A stretch of 63,242 nt of DNA. It comes from Fragilariopsis cylindrus CCMP1102. Lineage: Eukaryota; Bacillariophyta; Bacillariophyceae; Bacillariales; Bacillariaceae. How positions within the stretch are numbered: the first letter of the stretch is position 1; each line of letters starts with the position of its first letter. Under the pieces are notes generated by a model. The model did no database searches. It saw only the letters and a program-made list of their open reading frames with translations, and was not told where the DNA came from. Location: NCBI GenBank assembly GCA_900095095.1, contig FMBT01000529.1:1-63242 (forward strand). The letters run 5' to 3'. Below, in pieces: positions 1 to 11,817 of the stretch. The translations under genes were made by a program, and so were the position numbers.

Positions 1-3000
1 TCACGAAAAATCCGATCATGTGTGTCTTTTACTAAGAGAGCGTTTTAAGTAGTTAGAATTCCACCCATTCAACCAAAACTTTTTGTGCTTGTTAAGAGTA
101 CATATGTCTATATTTCGTCTCATAAGCGTATGTTAAATAGACCGATACCCATGGAGGTTCGATTCAATACATTCCCATTTTCATGTTGATATAAAGGAAA
201 ATTCCTACTTTCACTGCATTGGTGCGCGATAAAATTATTATTTTCAAGAAAGAACCGATGGGTGAATTGGGCGAATTTTTAACTGTATGATGTACTCAAA
301 ATCGTGCTACACTTGTTGAGCTACAATATAGCGTATGCTTTGGTTATTAACTAATGTCTAAAGTTATTATGAGCTATCTATCTTAGCATCCAACTGGGTG
401 TTGGATCCATCCATTACAACTGATCCATCACTCATACGCGATTCTAGCTAATGAGTGGTTGATATTGAGTTGGTTTGAATGGGTCAAGCTCGCCTGGTGG
501 CAACTGGCTGGCTGGGCTGTTGTATTTGAATACTCTCTAGTAACGGGTTTGCGCGCCCCGCTTGCTAGTGACTTGAGTATCTCATCAACACTACCTACAC
601 CTGTCGATAATTTGGAATGTGTAGAATCAAAATGATTTTGTACTGTAGAAGGTTTGAGGAGTTACCATACAGTTAAAAATCCGCCCGATAGTTAGTACTT
701 CACTCGATAGCGCGTGTTGTAGAAAATCGTCTGTCCGCAGATTGTCACACAGTGCCGATAATCACGCAGCATCGAGCTGGAACGCGCCTCAAGGACGGTA
801 CTTAAAATAATAGTCACTGTTGGCTGAAAAATGCTCCCACAGAAAATTTGACAGATATTTCCACACAAATACTCATAAAATAAACTAGCCCACCTAAAGC
901 CGCAACTATAGGGGCCTCTGGTCCACATGCTAAACCTTGTGCAAAATTATTTTCAGTGGATTTCAGCTAAAATAGGGTACAAATTGGTTTTTGGTCCTTG
1001 ACGAAGGAAGTAACCCCTGTTCACCAATGTTGTCTTGAAGACATATAAAAAGATTAAAAGAAGGAAACAGAGGAGTGAAAAGATTTACCAACACACAACA
1101 ACTAACAAAACAGAAAGAACAATTCTACAGGAGGAGAGTTTCTTAGAGTATTCACTCCTCCAAAAGTATTACCAAATCAGTTGGGTGAAGAGTGAATGGG
1201 TTCATTAATTAATAAGGGATTTGCTGTGGTGGTGTATAGTTTATACCAATTTATGCCTACTGTGCCAGGCCTAGTAATATACCACACAAAATCAGCAGTA
1301 TTTATTGAATTTGTCAAATTAGGGAACATACCAAGTTTAATTCATGGTATGTATCTGCAGTTCATGATGTGTAACAAAAGGCACCACGTGGATGGGAGGT
1401 GCAATGGATTGCCAAGAAGACAAGAGGAAGTACCTCATATGGTGCATTACTAAGAGTGTAGTAAAAGTTGGTACTACGCTATTATTGAAATTACACAACT
1501 CATTTTGATACTAGTATGATACTGGTATTACTCTATTCACATATTTGATATGCAGCAGCAGCAAGTAGAGGCGTTAGGTAGGATATATGGTGGGGAACTT
1601 TTATGTGGTGTAGTGTACGGCTAGTTTTTGTGGCCTAGAACTGATATTTTACTACAAGTATGTTCCTACCTACTAGGCACAGCAGAAAAAATGATGACTA
1701 ACTAATAAGCTGTTAACTAATCCAGTTGACAATCACATAGGAGAATTGAAAAGAGTGTGGTATTGATGAAGGATCAGTGCTCCTCAGTAACACCAATTGC
1801 TATTACATAATGTAAGAGTAGAATGACGATATGAAAATGTAATTGGCAGTATCCACCTGTAGCTCCTGTGTAAACACATGGGAAGGTGCAATAGATTGTT
1901 GGATGACAGGTACCAATGATAACAATCAAAAAGGGAAGTGAAGTGTGGGTAGTTTGTTGGATTGTATATGTAAGGGTGAGTGATCACCAGAATTGGCATA
2001 TTAACCACACCAAGTAGGTTATTGTTGTGTAAGAAGTAATATTTGTGTAAAGACGTGACAATAAGGAAAAGTAGCACACCAAATTGAGGTACATCATATC
2101 ATATCATGATGTGTATTATAGCTAATAATAGTATTGATACACAGTCACAGGGTTGATTGTCAAGATAATGTGGTTCCAAAGTTAAAATTAGTACATGATG
2201 ATAGTAGTACATCATGCAGGCATCTATAATAATTCATTTGCTTATAAAGTTGGTGCATCACACCATCCATGCAAATAGAAGATGTATGTGTGCATGAAAT
2301 GTGTCAGCAGCAATTCCTGTTGTGTGATTTATTGACTATCAATAAAGAGAAAGGCGAACCCAAAACTATTGATAAGCAATGCCAATGCGTGCACACCACA
2401 CCCTTCCATGTAATTTTAAAGGCAATTAACTCTCAAACTGAAAAAGAATCCCCCCACACCAACAACTGAAACAGAATTCCCCACACCAACAAGCAGCAAC
2501 AAGAAAATTCTAAAGCAGAGTTTTCTTCACTACAATAAGTATTGTTGGACCAGTTGGTTACACAACTAAATGTGCAATACAATAAATGACTTGTTAGTTA
2601 GTCAGTTAGTTAGTAAGTAAGTAGTGGTGTGTGTGTGTTTTAATTGTGGCAGTTTAGTTAGTGCGTACTCATTTTCTATGTCTGTGTTATCCTGCAGAGT
2701 AGCTAGCAGTTCTAGTCAGTCAGCCAATTAAAATGCCATTATCAATCCGACCTCTGTTTGGTGATGTAGCTACAATCTAGCTAGATCAGTACTTTCTACT
2801 ACATACACATCAGTACAATAGCTTTGTGGTTTGCCTATTCTTTAAATCGTGTATACTGTAAGTAGCTATTATGATTTTTATTTATAAACATGTAATTATT
2901 ATGGGGAAGGGAGGAAGTTGTTCTTCTTCGTATGTGTTATTTATTTTGTGCGTGTGTGCGTGTGCTTTTTATTACTATTGTGTGCGTTCGTGTGTATATA

Positions 3001-3023
3001 TTTATTTATCTTTATGGAGTTAT
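1..3023. other. Intergenic region without a recognisable gene
   Basis: I see no convincing coding region on either strand. Open stretches are short, lack codon structure and match no family I know. Around 2597-2625 there is a run of GTTAG/TAAG-like short repeats. The style (AT-rich, many GTAGT and TTGG words) resembles 6000-7300, so part of this could be old repeat sequence, but that is only an impression. Confidence 0.5.
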
Positions 3024-3131
3024 ATTTCATTTCATTTCATTTCATTTCATTTCATTTCATTTCATTTCATTTCATTTCATTTCATTTCATTTCGTTTCGT
3101 TTCGTTTCGTTTGTTTTGTTTTGTTTTGTTT
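3024..3131. repeat. Pentanucleotide microsatellite with three successive motifs
   Basis: About thirteen TTTCA units are followed by four TTTCG units and then four TTTTG units, all in one phase. The motifs differ by one base each, so the array seems to have evolved by point change followed by local expansion. It lies about 40 bp beyond the stop codon of the KH-domain gene on the opposite strand. Confidence 0.95.
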
Positions 3132-3172
3132 GAACAGTGTGTAATTTATTTTTATAGAGTCTTGGATTTTAT

Positions 3173-4890
3173 TTACCATCCATCTGCATCATTATTACCA
3201 TATTGTTCATCACTATATTTCGCTTCACGTAATTCAGTATCACGCTCCATTAATAATTTAATATATGATATAGCTTTTTCAACATCATTGGATTTACCAA
3301 CACATATAATATTTCAGTAATACTCTCATTGTTAGGAATATATACATCAACTTTATAATTCCCTCTTATATGTTTAATTTCAGATCCACGTGGACCAATA
3401 ACACAATGAAAAAATTCTTGTGGTACATAAAGTTCTTGGTGTGTAAATCCAGGATGTGTTATTGAATGATAATGATAAGTACATAAATCTTTAATAACTT
3501 GTTTAGCTAATTTCACATTTTTAACATCATCACCAGCGATACCAACACGACAAGTTGGTAAAACATTACCAACCTATTTAGTGGTGTAAATTGAAGAAGC
3601 AAGTAAGAAGAATGGGTGGGTGTGTCGTTAGAATTTTGCATTCGTTTGTGGGCGTTATTGTACCGCTTACAATTTCAACAACGCAAGACAAACTTTCAAC
3701 ACAACAACGTAACAACACAACGTAACAACACAATTTCAACACAAACATACCTGAATAGTTTTTGGTGTCCAATCCACATTTTTGGTATAGTTAATTTAAC
3801 ATTACATTCCGATTGAATTAACTTAATGATTTTCCCACCGGGACCAACAATATTAGATAAGAATCTTGGATGGACAGTAACAGTGGATTCACCAAATTGA
3901 TCACCCATCAATAATGATGAATAACCACGATCAGCTAATTCTAATATAGCCTTCTTTGCTATAACACGTGATTCGTTTGTACCACTGTAATAATTACAGT
4001 AGCTGTTTGTTTCTTCATCGAGCCCCGCGTACCGGACGGAATTGATTATTACCACCACCATTACTACCAGCAGCATCATCAAGTTTCGGTGCATTCACAT
4101 CTAATTTCACACCCGTCTTTTCTTGGATAGCATTCATGGTTGCACCCTTTGGTCCAATGATAATACCAACACGTGATGAATCAATAGTAACACGTTCCGA
4201 TACAACAACAGCTGGTGCAGTTGTAGCACCATTTGCACCATTAGCAGCACCACCATTAGCAGGTTGTTTCATTTTCTTATTTTTTTTCTTTTGGACAGGG
4301 ATGGTGGCCCATTCTTCTTCCACAATAATACGTGGTTGAAGTGGACCTGGACCTTCACTTGGAATAATAGGTGCTGATACTACTGGTGTCTTTACTTTTG
4401 GTTTCGATTTTTGTGGTGTTGGTTCCGTGTTCGTTAGATTAGCACTTGGGATAGTACTAGCAGTAGAAGAGGACTTTACAACAGTCATCTTTTTATTTTT
4501 CTTCTTCTTCTTTCCACCACCACCACCACCACCACCACCACCAACGTTCTGTTGTGGTGGAAATGCCGCCGCCGCCTTTTTCTCTACTACAACAGCAACA
4601 ACTGGTTCATTATCAGGAATAGCTGGTACATTTTCAAATGCTGATTGTGGAGGTGATGCTACAGTAGCAGTAGCAGTACTTTTTTTATTCTTTTTTTTAT
4701 TCCTCTTGCTTTTATTACCACCACCCCCTCCAGCAGCAGCAGAAGTAGTAGTAGTCTTACTAGAAGTGTTATTTTTGGAAGAAGAAGAAGAAGCAGTCGC
4801 AGTCGTCGCATTATTATAGGCACCAACTAAACATAATGTAATTCCAACACCGACCAATATAGCAACGACATGTGTCATTAAATCTGACAT
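3173..4890 (-). CDS. Membrane-anchored protein with three KH RNA-binding domains
   Basis: The N-terminus starts MSDLMTHVV and has one hydrophobic segment at about residues 7-24. A long low-complexity Ser/Thr/Ala/Lys linker with a nine-glycine run follows, then three KH domains. The KH signature GxxG loops are visible as GPKG (KH1), GPGG (KH2) and GPRG (KH3). One intron is clear at 3574-3750 (GTATGT...TAG). KH domains bind single-stranded RNA, and an N-terminal anchor before KH repeats suggests RNA tethering at the ER or outer mitochondrial membrane (inference, by analogy with AKAP1). The frame is broken in KH1 near 3970-4020, at an A run at 3779-3783 just before the intron, and at 3312-3314 in KH3. 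In each case the KH sequence continues in another frame. The C-terminus after the last shift reads ...NNDADGW and stops at 3173. Family call is firm; location is a guess. Confidence 0.85.
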
Positions 4891-5552
4891 AATTTTGAGA
4901 AGCAGAAACCGTCAATTTCTTTCTTGTCGTTCTCCTTTTTCGATCGTGGGTACGGGTCGTGTGGGTACGGGTCGCGTCGATGTCGATGTCGATGTCTGCC
5001 TTGGTTAGCAACACAAGAGATTGTTTATGTACTTTAGTAGTAGTAGTAGTAGTGTAGGTAGGCAGTTACGTACAGTAGTTAGACTTGGCTTGCTGTCGAG
5101 ATTGATGATTTTCAAAATTTCGGGTCATTGCTTTGATGATTGCTTGTTGTACTGTACTACACGCACAAAAATAAAAGATTTTTCAAAGCATCATCAGCAT
5201 AAAAAACGCACAACAATAGAAAGAAGGTATGATGACAGTCATACGCGCACATAATATCTCTTCGTTGTCTTGACACGATACAGTAGCAGCCGTACATTTT
5301 TTTTAATTAAAATTTGTTTTTTTATGGCTGTTGAACGTCTGGACCTCAACAAGCATCTTCTAAGTCGAGTGAGTCGAGTCATGGCTTTTGTCATAAAAAC
5401 AAAACAGGCGATAAAAAAATGTTTTGTTTTTAGGTTAGCAGGGTAGAACTTCCAAGAAAATGCTTCTTTTTGGTCAGGGAGAGTGCCTCTACCTTACCAT
5501 ATCATGTGTAAAAAATAATGGCTCCAAAATACGTTATAGGCGCTCTTTCAGT
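4891..5552. other. Intergenic region upstream of the KH gene
   Basis: This contains the presumed promoter of the KH-domain gene. A GTA/TAG triplet run lies at about 5034-5055, and a GAGTCGAGTC-type short repeat at about 5362-5380 that recurs near 24025. No gene was found. Confidence 0.5.
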
Positions 5553-5986
5553 TCATGCACGCATTCCTTTACAATGACTATCCTTTAACTTGGAAAGGAA
5601 GTGCCTGGAAAGGGTGACAGCCCATGAGGCACGGGTTAGTCTGCCTATGACTGATTCTAACAGGGCTTTTGAAACCAGTTTGGTGTTGCTGCTCAAGATA
5701 TCAGATATCTCTTTGCACCAAGCAGCATACTTGTTTTCTAGTAGTGAGCAAATGAGATGACGGGTGTCGAGCTCCCATCCTAGAACTGTCTGGATCTCTG
5801 CTGGTGTTCCTTCGGCTTCGAGCTTTGCTTCTGAAAGAGCTTCTCATCTTTCAATTGGATCTTTGTTCCTGCATTTGGCAGCATGGCAATATGAAAAGCT
5901 AGTGGTGCTGAAGCGGCATGCCTTTTTATCTGGAATGGGTCATCTAAGTAAACTTTGATGATGTCATCATCAACAAAGTAATCACC
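5553..5986 (-). pseudogene. Retrotransposon reverse-transcriptase remnant
   Basis: Read on the minus strand, the region gives GDYFVDDDIIKV, a degenerate form of the YVDD active-site strand, then after a frame change a block containing EGTPAEIQTVLGWELDTRHL and IGRLTRASW...SRHFLSKLK. This order (VDD box, GWxxDTR, IGRLxxA, RHFLxxL) matches the RT to RNase H junction of retroelements that I know from stramenopile genomes. No intact gag, integrase or long terminal repeat is visible nearby, and the open frame ends at 5553. It is a fragment. The class (DIRS-like or gypsy-like) cannot be decided from here. Confidence 0.7.
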
Positions 5987-7963
5987 TCTACCTCAAGCAG
6001 TTGTTGGGATATCTACTGCCAGTGGTCTAACAAGTTCTTACACACTGTAGTAGAACATTAATTTTTCTTGATTCAACAACTACAAAATTGGCCACAGCAG
6101 TAATTATTGGTTGCCTACTGCTGCAGTATATCATATTATAGTTTAACAAGCAAAAGATTCTTGTGCGCTTTTTGTGTGCATACTATTTATTTTTTGTCAA
6201 CCTCGTGCACTTTTCCGGTTTTTTTTAAAACTATTACTAGTTATAAGTCTACTGTCATTTATATTGGTTGTGTTGGAACACATTTTTTGCTGAGTGTAGT
6301 GTAGTGTAGTGTAGTGTAGCATCATCATCAGTTGTATTATTCCTCTCCTATTTCTTCACACAACACACACTGAGCATTAGTATTCAATAGTAATATCATT
6401 ATGTCATTGAAGCATAAAAATTGCCTTCTAAGAATAAGGCTCACATGCTTTTTCATTCACAGGTAGAGCTCCCCCCCCCCCCCCTCTCCATTGGCATACA
6501 AGTAGTCAAAATATACATAGAATGTGACCCCTCTTACTCATACTTTTTCTTCCTTCCTATGAAGAACTCACAATCAGGCTTTATTATATATTATGTCCAT
6601 TCATACCTCTACGCAAAGTTTCCCAGCAAACCAGAATTCAACCAGATGTCATGTATCTTTCCCTATCATTCCCTCCTGTATTTGACACACTTCTTACTTC
6701 CTGAAAAGAATGAATGCACCGCTCAGTCTGAATTAATTGTTGATGATGTATGTCTTCAGCTCTAACTACCAGGAATAGCCAAATTTTTGTGTTGTTGTTG
6801 GGTCCATTCCAACCACTGTGGAATTTTTGTCTAGGTGCGAAGAATACAAAAGCAAACATTCCATACTTCACTAAATGATTCTACATAACAAACTGCACTG
6901 TGTAAAACAATTTACAATTTAGACTGGTAATTAGTTTAACAATGTCATTTAAGATTAAGGAAATCATTTTGGCAAAACTAATAGGACAAGCAGAGCAGAG
7001 TTAACAGGGTGTGCAAAAGTAGTATGCGGTTTTACAATTTCTCAAGCTGATAGTGATTATCAGTACTTACACATCATATCACAATATTTGTAGTTTTTCA
7101 ACAATTGAAAGGTTACCTTGCATGCATACAGTCCTGTATGAAATACTATACTCTACTCTACATACCATGGTGACTTTCTGTCTACTACTTTTCTAGTAAC
7201 TATTCTCTTTTTACCCATGACCCCTGCCCCCATGCCATACATGCTGACAAGGCAACACATGTCATGCACTCTTCAAAAAAATGCAGTATTATTTTGTATC
7301 AAGCAATAAGTTCTTTGATGAAGAGGAGATCATGACAATCCAAGCGGAGTTGACATGACAAGGGTTCTCTCTTCAGTCGTAGTACAGTACACTACTTTAA
7401 ACCCGTGAAGAAAGTACTCGTACGTATATTTTTGTCGAGAAGTGGAATCAATCCCGTAAGTTTCACGTGATTAGTAGATTCTTACGAGTGGTTGCGTGCA
7501 GCTGTTATATTAACAGTTAGGTTAGCAAAGATTGGCCGATAATAAATATAAGGCTATTGTACGGACGTAAAATCGGAATATTATTGTGCCCCCCGCGAAG
7601 ACATAAAAATCCAACGTTCTAAGTAATTTATATATTTTTGTCAATGCGAATTGTTACACGATCAGTAATGATTGTTGATTTAAATAAAATCAATAACTGT
7701 TAATTTTGTTTAATAAACCTAATAATGCCATCGCTTAACTCATTTATTTACAAACATTATCAACAAATCAACGCTCGGACAAAAGTTTTTATCTTTTTAC
7801 AAACAAGAATCAGAAAAAAATACCGTATTTGAAATGTGAAAGTGAAAAGAGAATGAAATAACAACTTATTTAGCATAAGCTTTATCCAGATACAGTTTTT
7901 ACACACACAATCAAATTTATATGGTACTTAAACCAACCTATCCCTATCCCACCCAAAAAGAAG
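5987..7963. other. Intergenic region with simple repeats
   Basis: It contains a TAGTG pentanucleotide run at about 6294-6319 and a 14-base poly-C at about 6471-6484. Short open stretches on both strands show no family likeness. The first part may be the decayed remainder of the retroelement at 5553-5986. The end (7600-7960) is AT-rich and would carry the promoter of the next gene. Confidence 0.5.
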
Positions 7964-9723
7964 ATGACTATGGTACGAGTAGTATCACCACCCATCACGA
8001 TGTTGTCATCGCGCTCTAACAACAATTATAATACTAGTAAAGAAGATAAACGACGAGGACAATTCAATATTATAATCGTAGAAGATGATGTGGTCGTTTC
8101 AGGTTGTGATGATAAAAATGATGATAATGAAGATGATAATTCTTGCATAAACATCATCAGCAACAATTGTGTTAGTAAGAAGTCCAATATAACTCCTACT
8201 AGAGAGAATCAGAAGAAGAAGAAGAAGAAGAAGGAAAAAATTCTGTCCGATTCGAGTCATCTGTACGTCTACGATATTATAGTCGCGAAGTTACTAATAA
8301 TAATAGTAATGATAACATTCACAAAAGTTGGTATACAAAAAAAGAACTTCGTTCATTTAAAGATGATGCATTATTAACAGTACAATGGTTTGATATGATG
8401 AGTCAAGGTTCGAGGATTATACCAAAGGACAATGGAATATATTGTAGGAGAGGTATTGAATGTCGTACAAAAAAAGGAAGAGAGAAGAAACGTAAACATC
8501 GATTACATTCAATACGTTCAGTATTATTCTATCAAAGAAAACAACTTCTACAACGTCAACATTATTATGAACAAACACAAAAACAAAAACGACAGAAGGA
8601 AGAAGAGGAAGAAGAAGAAAAATACAATAAAGGACTAGAAGGTGCTAGTACTATACTACTGTCACTATCATCACTATCATTATCAGCATCATCATGGTCA
8701 ATGATGTCAATGTCATCATCGTCCACTTCGTCGTCCTCTTCATCGTCATCTGAAGAACAATCCCAATCCCAACAGCATCAACAAGAAGAAGAACAAGAAA
8801 AAGAACAACAGGAACAAATCATGATTGTACAACAACAAGCAGAACAATTAGCTAAGATTTATTCAGCATATTGTAAAAGAAGTTGTAGTATTGCATATTA
8901 TATTGGTAAAAAGGATGCTAAACAGGTATTAAAAATGAACATGAATGAAAATACTGAATCAAAAAAGAAGACGAAGAAAGGCAATAGTTTGGAAGTTAAT
9001 AATGATGATGCTACTGATGACAGAGACGATTGTTGCAACAGTCGTGAAGAAGAAGATTCTTCTTCTGTTTGTAGTGAAGACCCATCAAAATCATTATTAT
9101 CAGTTTCAATATCTATTACTAACAATAATAGTAATAAGAGTTGCATACAAATCAGTGGCTTTATTGACAACAATAACAACAACAATGACAACAACACTAA
9201 CGTAGAAGTGGAACTTATTAATAGTAATGACAAATTCCAGAAGCAACATCAACATCAGTCACAACAACGACAACAACAACAACATCAACGAATTATCAAT
9301 TGTACTGACGAGGATGATATTGATGAAAGGAGTGATACTTCCCTGTATCCAGCATCAAGCGACACTTCCCTGTATCCAGCATCAACTTTATCGTCCTCCT
9401 CCTCATCGTTGTCTTCATCGTCATCGTCCCCATCATCTTTAGCGTGTCAGCATCAATCATCGTTTGCTGTACCATCTTGGGGATTTACATCATTCATTGA
9501 TTCATTTGTTGGTGGAAAAAGAAAGAAAAGAACAACAAGAATGGAACTAACAGCAAAATCATTAGTAAAGACAAAGACAATAAGAGGATGTATTGCTATT
9601 AATAATAAACGACCTAGTACGTGTAGTAATAATACAACACCACGAACACCACGAACACCACGAACACCACGCACAAGCCCACGCACATTTTCTCGTCATT
9701 CATCGAAATTGCTTTCAAATTAG
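7964..9723 (+). CDS. Stramenopile-type conserved protein with WYT(K)KE motif, function unknown
   Basis: The conserved core is at about 8245-8940: VRFESSVRL, then WYTKKELRSFKDDAL, then RGIECRTKKGREKKR followed by HSIRSVLFYQRKQ, and later AEQLAKIYSAYCKRSC..A..IGKKDAK. I recognise this arrangement from a large diatom family of unknown role (VRF..V / WYT..E / GIE..T / V..EQ..Q / ..A..Y...S..A..A...G..DA). The core is flanked by acidic, Gln- and Ser-rich low-complexity sequence and a Thr-Pro-Arg repeat near the C-terminus (9640-9690). The N-terminal part (from 7964) is in a different frame from the core. A dinucleotide expansion at AGAGAGA near 8206-8211 would join them, so the true start is uncertain. 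The core itself is open from 8395 to the stop. Confidence 0.75.
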
Positions 9724-10107
9724 CTATCAACAACAACTCAAATCCAAATCGATGGGCGACAGCAGGCACAGACGCAGGTGCAGGCGTAGCAACAACGATC
9801 GAAATGATTATAAATGAATAATAGCCTACTACTGTAATGTAGGACTGTACTGTACTTACTGCTGTAGGCAACATAAACAAAATAACGAATATCCTAACTA
9901 GTATACTACAGTTCCATGCCATCACTTTTGTATCACGCCTTTTTAGTTTAGATATATTTTCTCTAACCGAATTTCTATTCCGTAGTTCGCGCATCTAACT
10001 TAAAAGGTTAAAGTCGAGTGAATTGTCAGTAAAAATATACTAATATTTCGATAAATTTAGAACGAAGGTATTTAGTTGTATATAATTTCTCTGTTTATTC
10101 TATTAAC

Positions 10108-10685
10108 TTAATTTTGTTTCAATAAATGGACGACCTCGCGATTCATTTCTTTGTTGGAATGAGTAGCACCAAGGTTGCATTCGATTTTACAGCTACTTCC
10201 ATCTTCCTTGATCTCAATAGTGTGATGGACAAGTGCTCTGGTGTGGTTTTTAATCTTAGCTTCACTACGATTGAATTCAGCAAGAATTTCAGTAGGACCT
10301 TTTCCACTATTATGAGTTCCTTTCCAGTCTAGCAAGTAGATCATATTCTTTGTAACGGCTACAATCATGATAGGTGTAAGCCCATTCTTCTTGGCATCGT
10401 GCTGTTTCATCAATTGCTGTGTTCCAACTCCTGTTGCTACACCAATTGCACCTGTAATCAATCTGTTGCCCATAGTGTATTCCTTGTCATTTTCATCATC
10501 ACTATTCTTGTTTTTGATGATTTTCTTTTGTATTTGCTTTGTGATGAGACCAGCTGCAAGTCCAGCTGCAGCAGGTGCAACATTGCGCTTTCCTGCAGTT
10601 AGAGAAACATCAAAGATTCCTACTGCAAGGACTCCTTGTTGAGGAATGCAGAAGTTTCTTTTTGTAATTGTTGAGAGTTGACCAT
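10108..10685 (-). CDS. Small conserved unknown protein with a possible PH-like C-terminal domain
   Basis: The start MVNSQQLQKETSAFLNK at 10685 is followed by a Gly/Ala-rich segment (VLAVGIFDVSLTAGK, then AAAGLAAGLITK), a charged stretch, a second Gly-rich segment (ITGAIGVATGVGTQQLM) and a C-terminal beta-rich half. That half contains MIVAVTKNMIYLLDW and ends ...EVVHLLKQN. The order of strands, with a WKG turn and a terminal helix, resembles bacterial-type PH domains, but this is structural intuition, not a motif match. A GG at 10634-10635 appears one base short. With GGG, the N-terminal 17 residues run straight into the rest; as written there is a stop after SLQ. The gene is intron-free. Confidence 0.65.
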
Positions 10686-11163
10686 TTTGTTAATTTATTA
10701 GTCTGTTTGAGTTGTTATTATTTGCTTTTTGTAGTTTGTGTTTTTGATTTTATGAGAAGAATAATAATGATGGATCAAGAATAATTATCTCATGTGAATG
10801 AAACAACAAGCCTATGCTGGATGAATCCGCATAGCATCCAAGTCGTGCAGCATTCGGTCTTACTTTAAATGTATTCCAGCCACACTCTATCTTTCTTTCG
10901 CGTTTCATTCAGTGATTCGATTCCTTACCGGTTCAGGAAAAACATTTCGTTCGCGAGAATACTCTTTTCGGATGCCAGACGTGAACTCAGGCCTCATTAT
11001 TACTCGCGCGATCTACGATTGAACCGGTTAAGAAATACGTGTTGTATCCATCACCATACCGTAAACAATACGACAGTCAAGAAAATGATTTCATCTTCTC
11101 ACAAAATCAAAAAATAACAGATAACAAATCAATCAATCAATCAATCAATCAAACAGACAAAAG
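10686..11163. other. Divergent intergenic region
   Basis: This separates two divergently transcribed genes and so should carry both promoters. Directly before the next start codon there is an AATC tetranucleotide run (about 11128-11151). A similar ATCA run precedes the start at 15954, so these may be 5' untranslated sequence. No gene is seen. Confidence 0.5.
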
Positions 11164-11817
11164 ATGAAATTCTCTACCACATTCCTCGCTTTATTTGCTG
11201 CTGTTGCAGCGTGTACCATGTTGGACCAAGCCGATGCTCGCGTTGGGGGAGATCGCGATCTCAATTCGAATGAGAAGTATACCATATACTTTGCCAACAG
11301 TTGTAAAACTGATGTCAAAGTACAGATCAACTCGGGTCACAGACTTGACCGAGAGCAAACAATATTAGCAGATAGCTGCCAGGTATTCCAACAAGGTCGT
11401 CAATACGTAGGCCCAATGATCACTTATACCGAATTGGATATTGACGGAGCTACACAGGTTGTTTCGTGTGAGTCTTCGAACACCAACTCCTGTAACTTAT
11501 ATGGTATGCCTAAAAATGCTTGCGTCATTAAAGTTGATACTTGCCCCAAAAAACCGGTTCGAACTCCTACCCCGACTCGATCTCCAACGCGTGCTCCTAC
11601 TCGAGCCCCTTCTCCTGGAAAGCAGTGTGGTCGGCGCTGTGAAACTACGTATGATTGTTCAAGTAATGCTGGAATTTGGGACACAGGGCATGCTTGGTGT
11701 GGTTCTGGTTGCACGGACGGTCGTTGCCACCCGACGTATGCAGACTGTACTAGTGACTCCGATTGTGACCAAAATAAGTCTATTTGCGGAAAGCAAGGTT
11801 ACTGTGTTGGAAAATAA
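11164..11817 (+). CDS. Secreted cysteine-rich protein with Pro-Thr linker
   Basis: A clear signal peptide (MKFSTTFLALFAAVAACTM, cleavage probably after ADA at about residue 25) is followed by a beta-rich domain with five or more cysteines (residues ~35-128). A TPTPTRSPTRAPTRAPSP linker comes next, then a C-terminal Cys-rich module (residues ~150-217) with about twelve cysteines, including CGRRC and CGSGC. The 217-residue frame is uninterrupted. The layout is that of a secreted or wall-associated two-module protein. The terminal module could bind carbohydrate, but no defined family is recognised. Confidence 0.8.
   Translation: MKFSTTFLALFAAVAACTMLDQADARVGGDRDLNSNEKYTIYFANSCKTDVKVQINSGHRLDREQTILADSCQVFQQGRQYVGPMITYTELDIDGATQVVSCESSNTNSCNLYGMPKNACVIKVDTCPKKPVRTPTPTRSPTRAPTRAPSPGKQCGRRCETTYDCSSNAGIWDTGHAWCGSGCTDGRCHPTYADCTSDSDCDQNKSICGKQGYCVGK

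Noticed and set aside
1..3023. Short open frames near 692-928, 1196-1453 and 1784-2077
   Set aside because: They show no family likeness, no codon pattern and no splice context, and are expected by chance in AT-rich DNA.
4427..4819. Plus-strand open frame with Phe and Pro runs
   Set aside because: It is the antisense reading of the Gly/Lys/Ser-rich linker of the KH-domain gene. Many other long antisense frames (for example at 33369-33818 and 25388-25921) have the same cause.
6294..6319. TAGTG repeat as a telomere-like sequence
   Set aside because: It is only about five units, internal, and not the TTAGGG type expected in stramenopiles.
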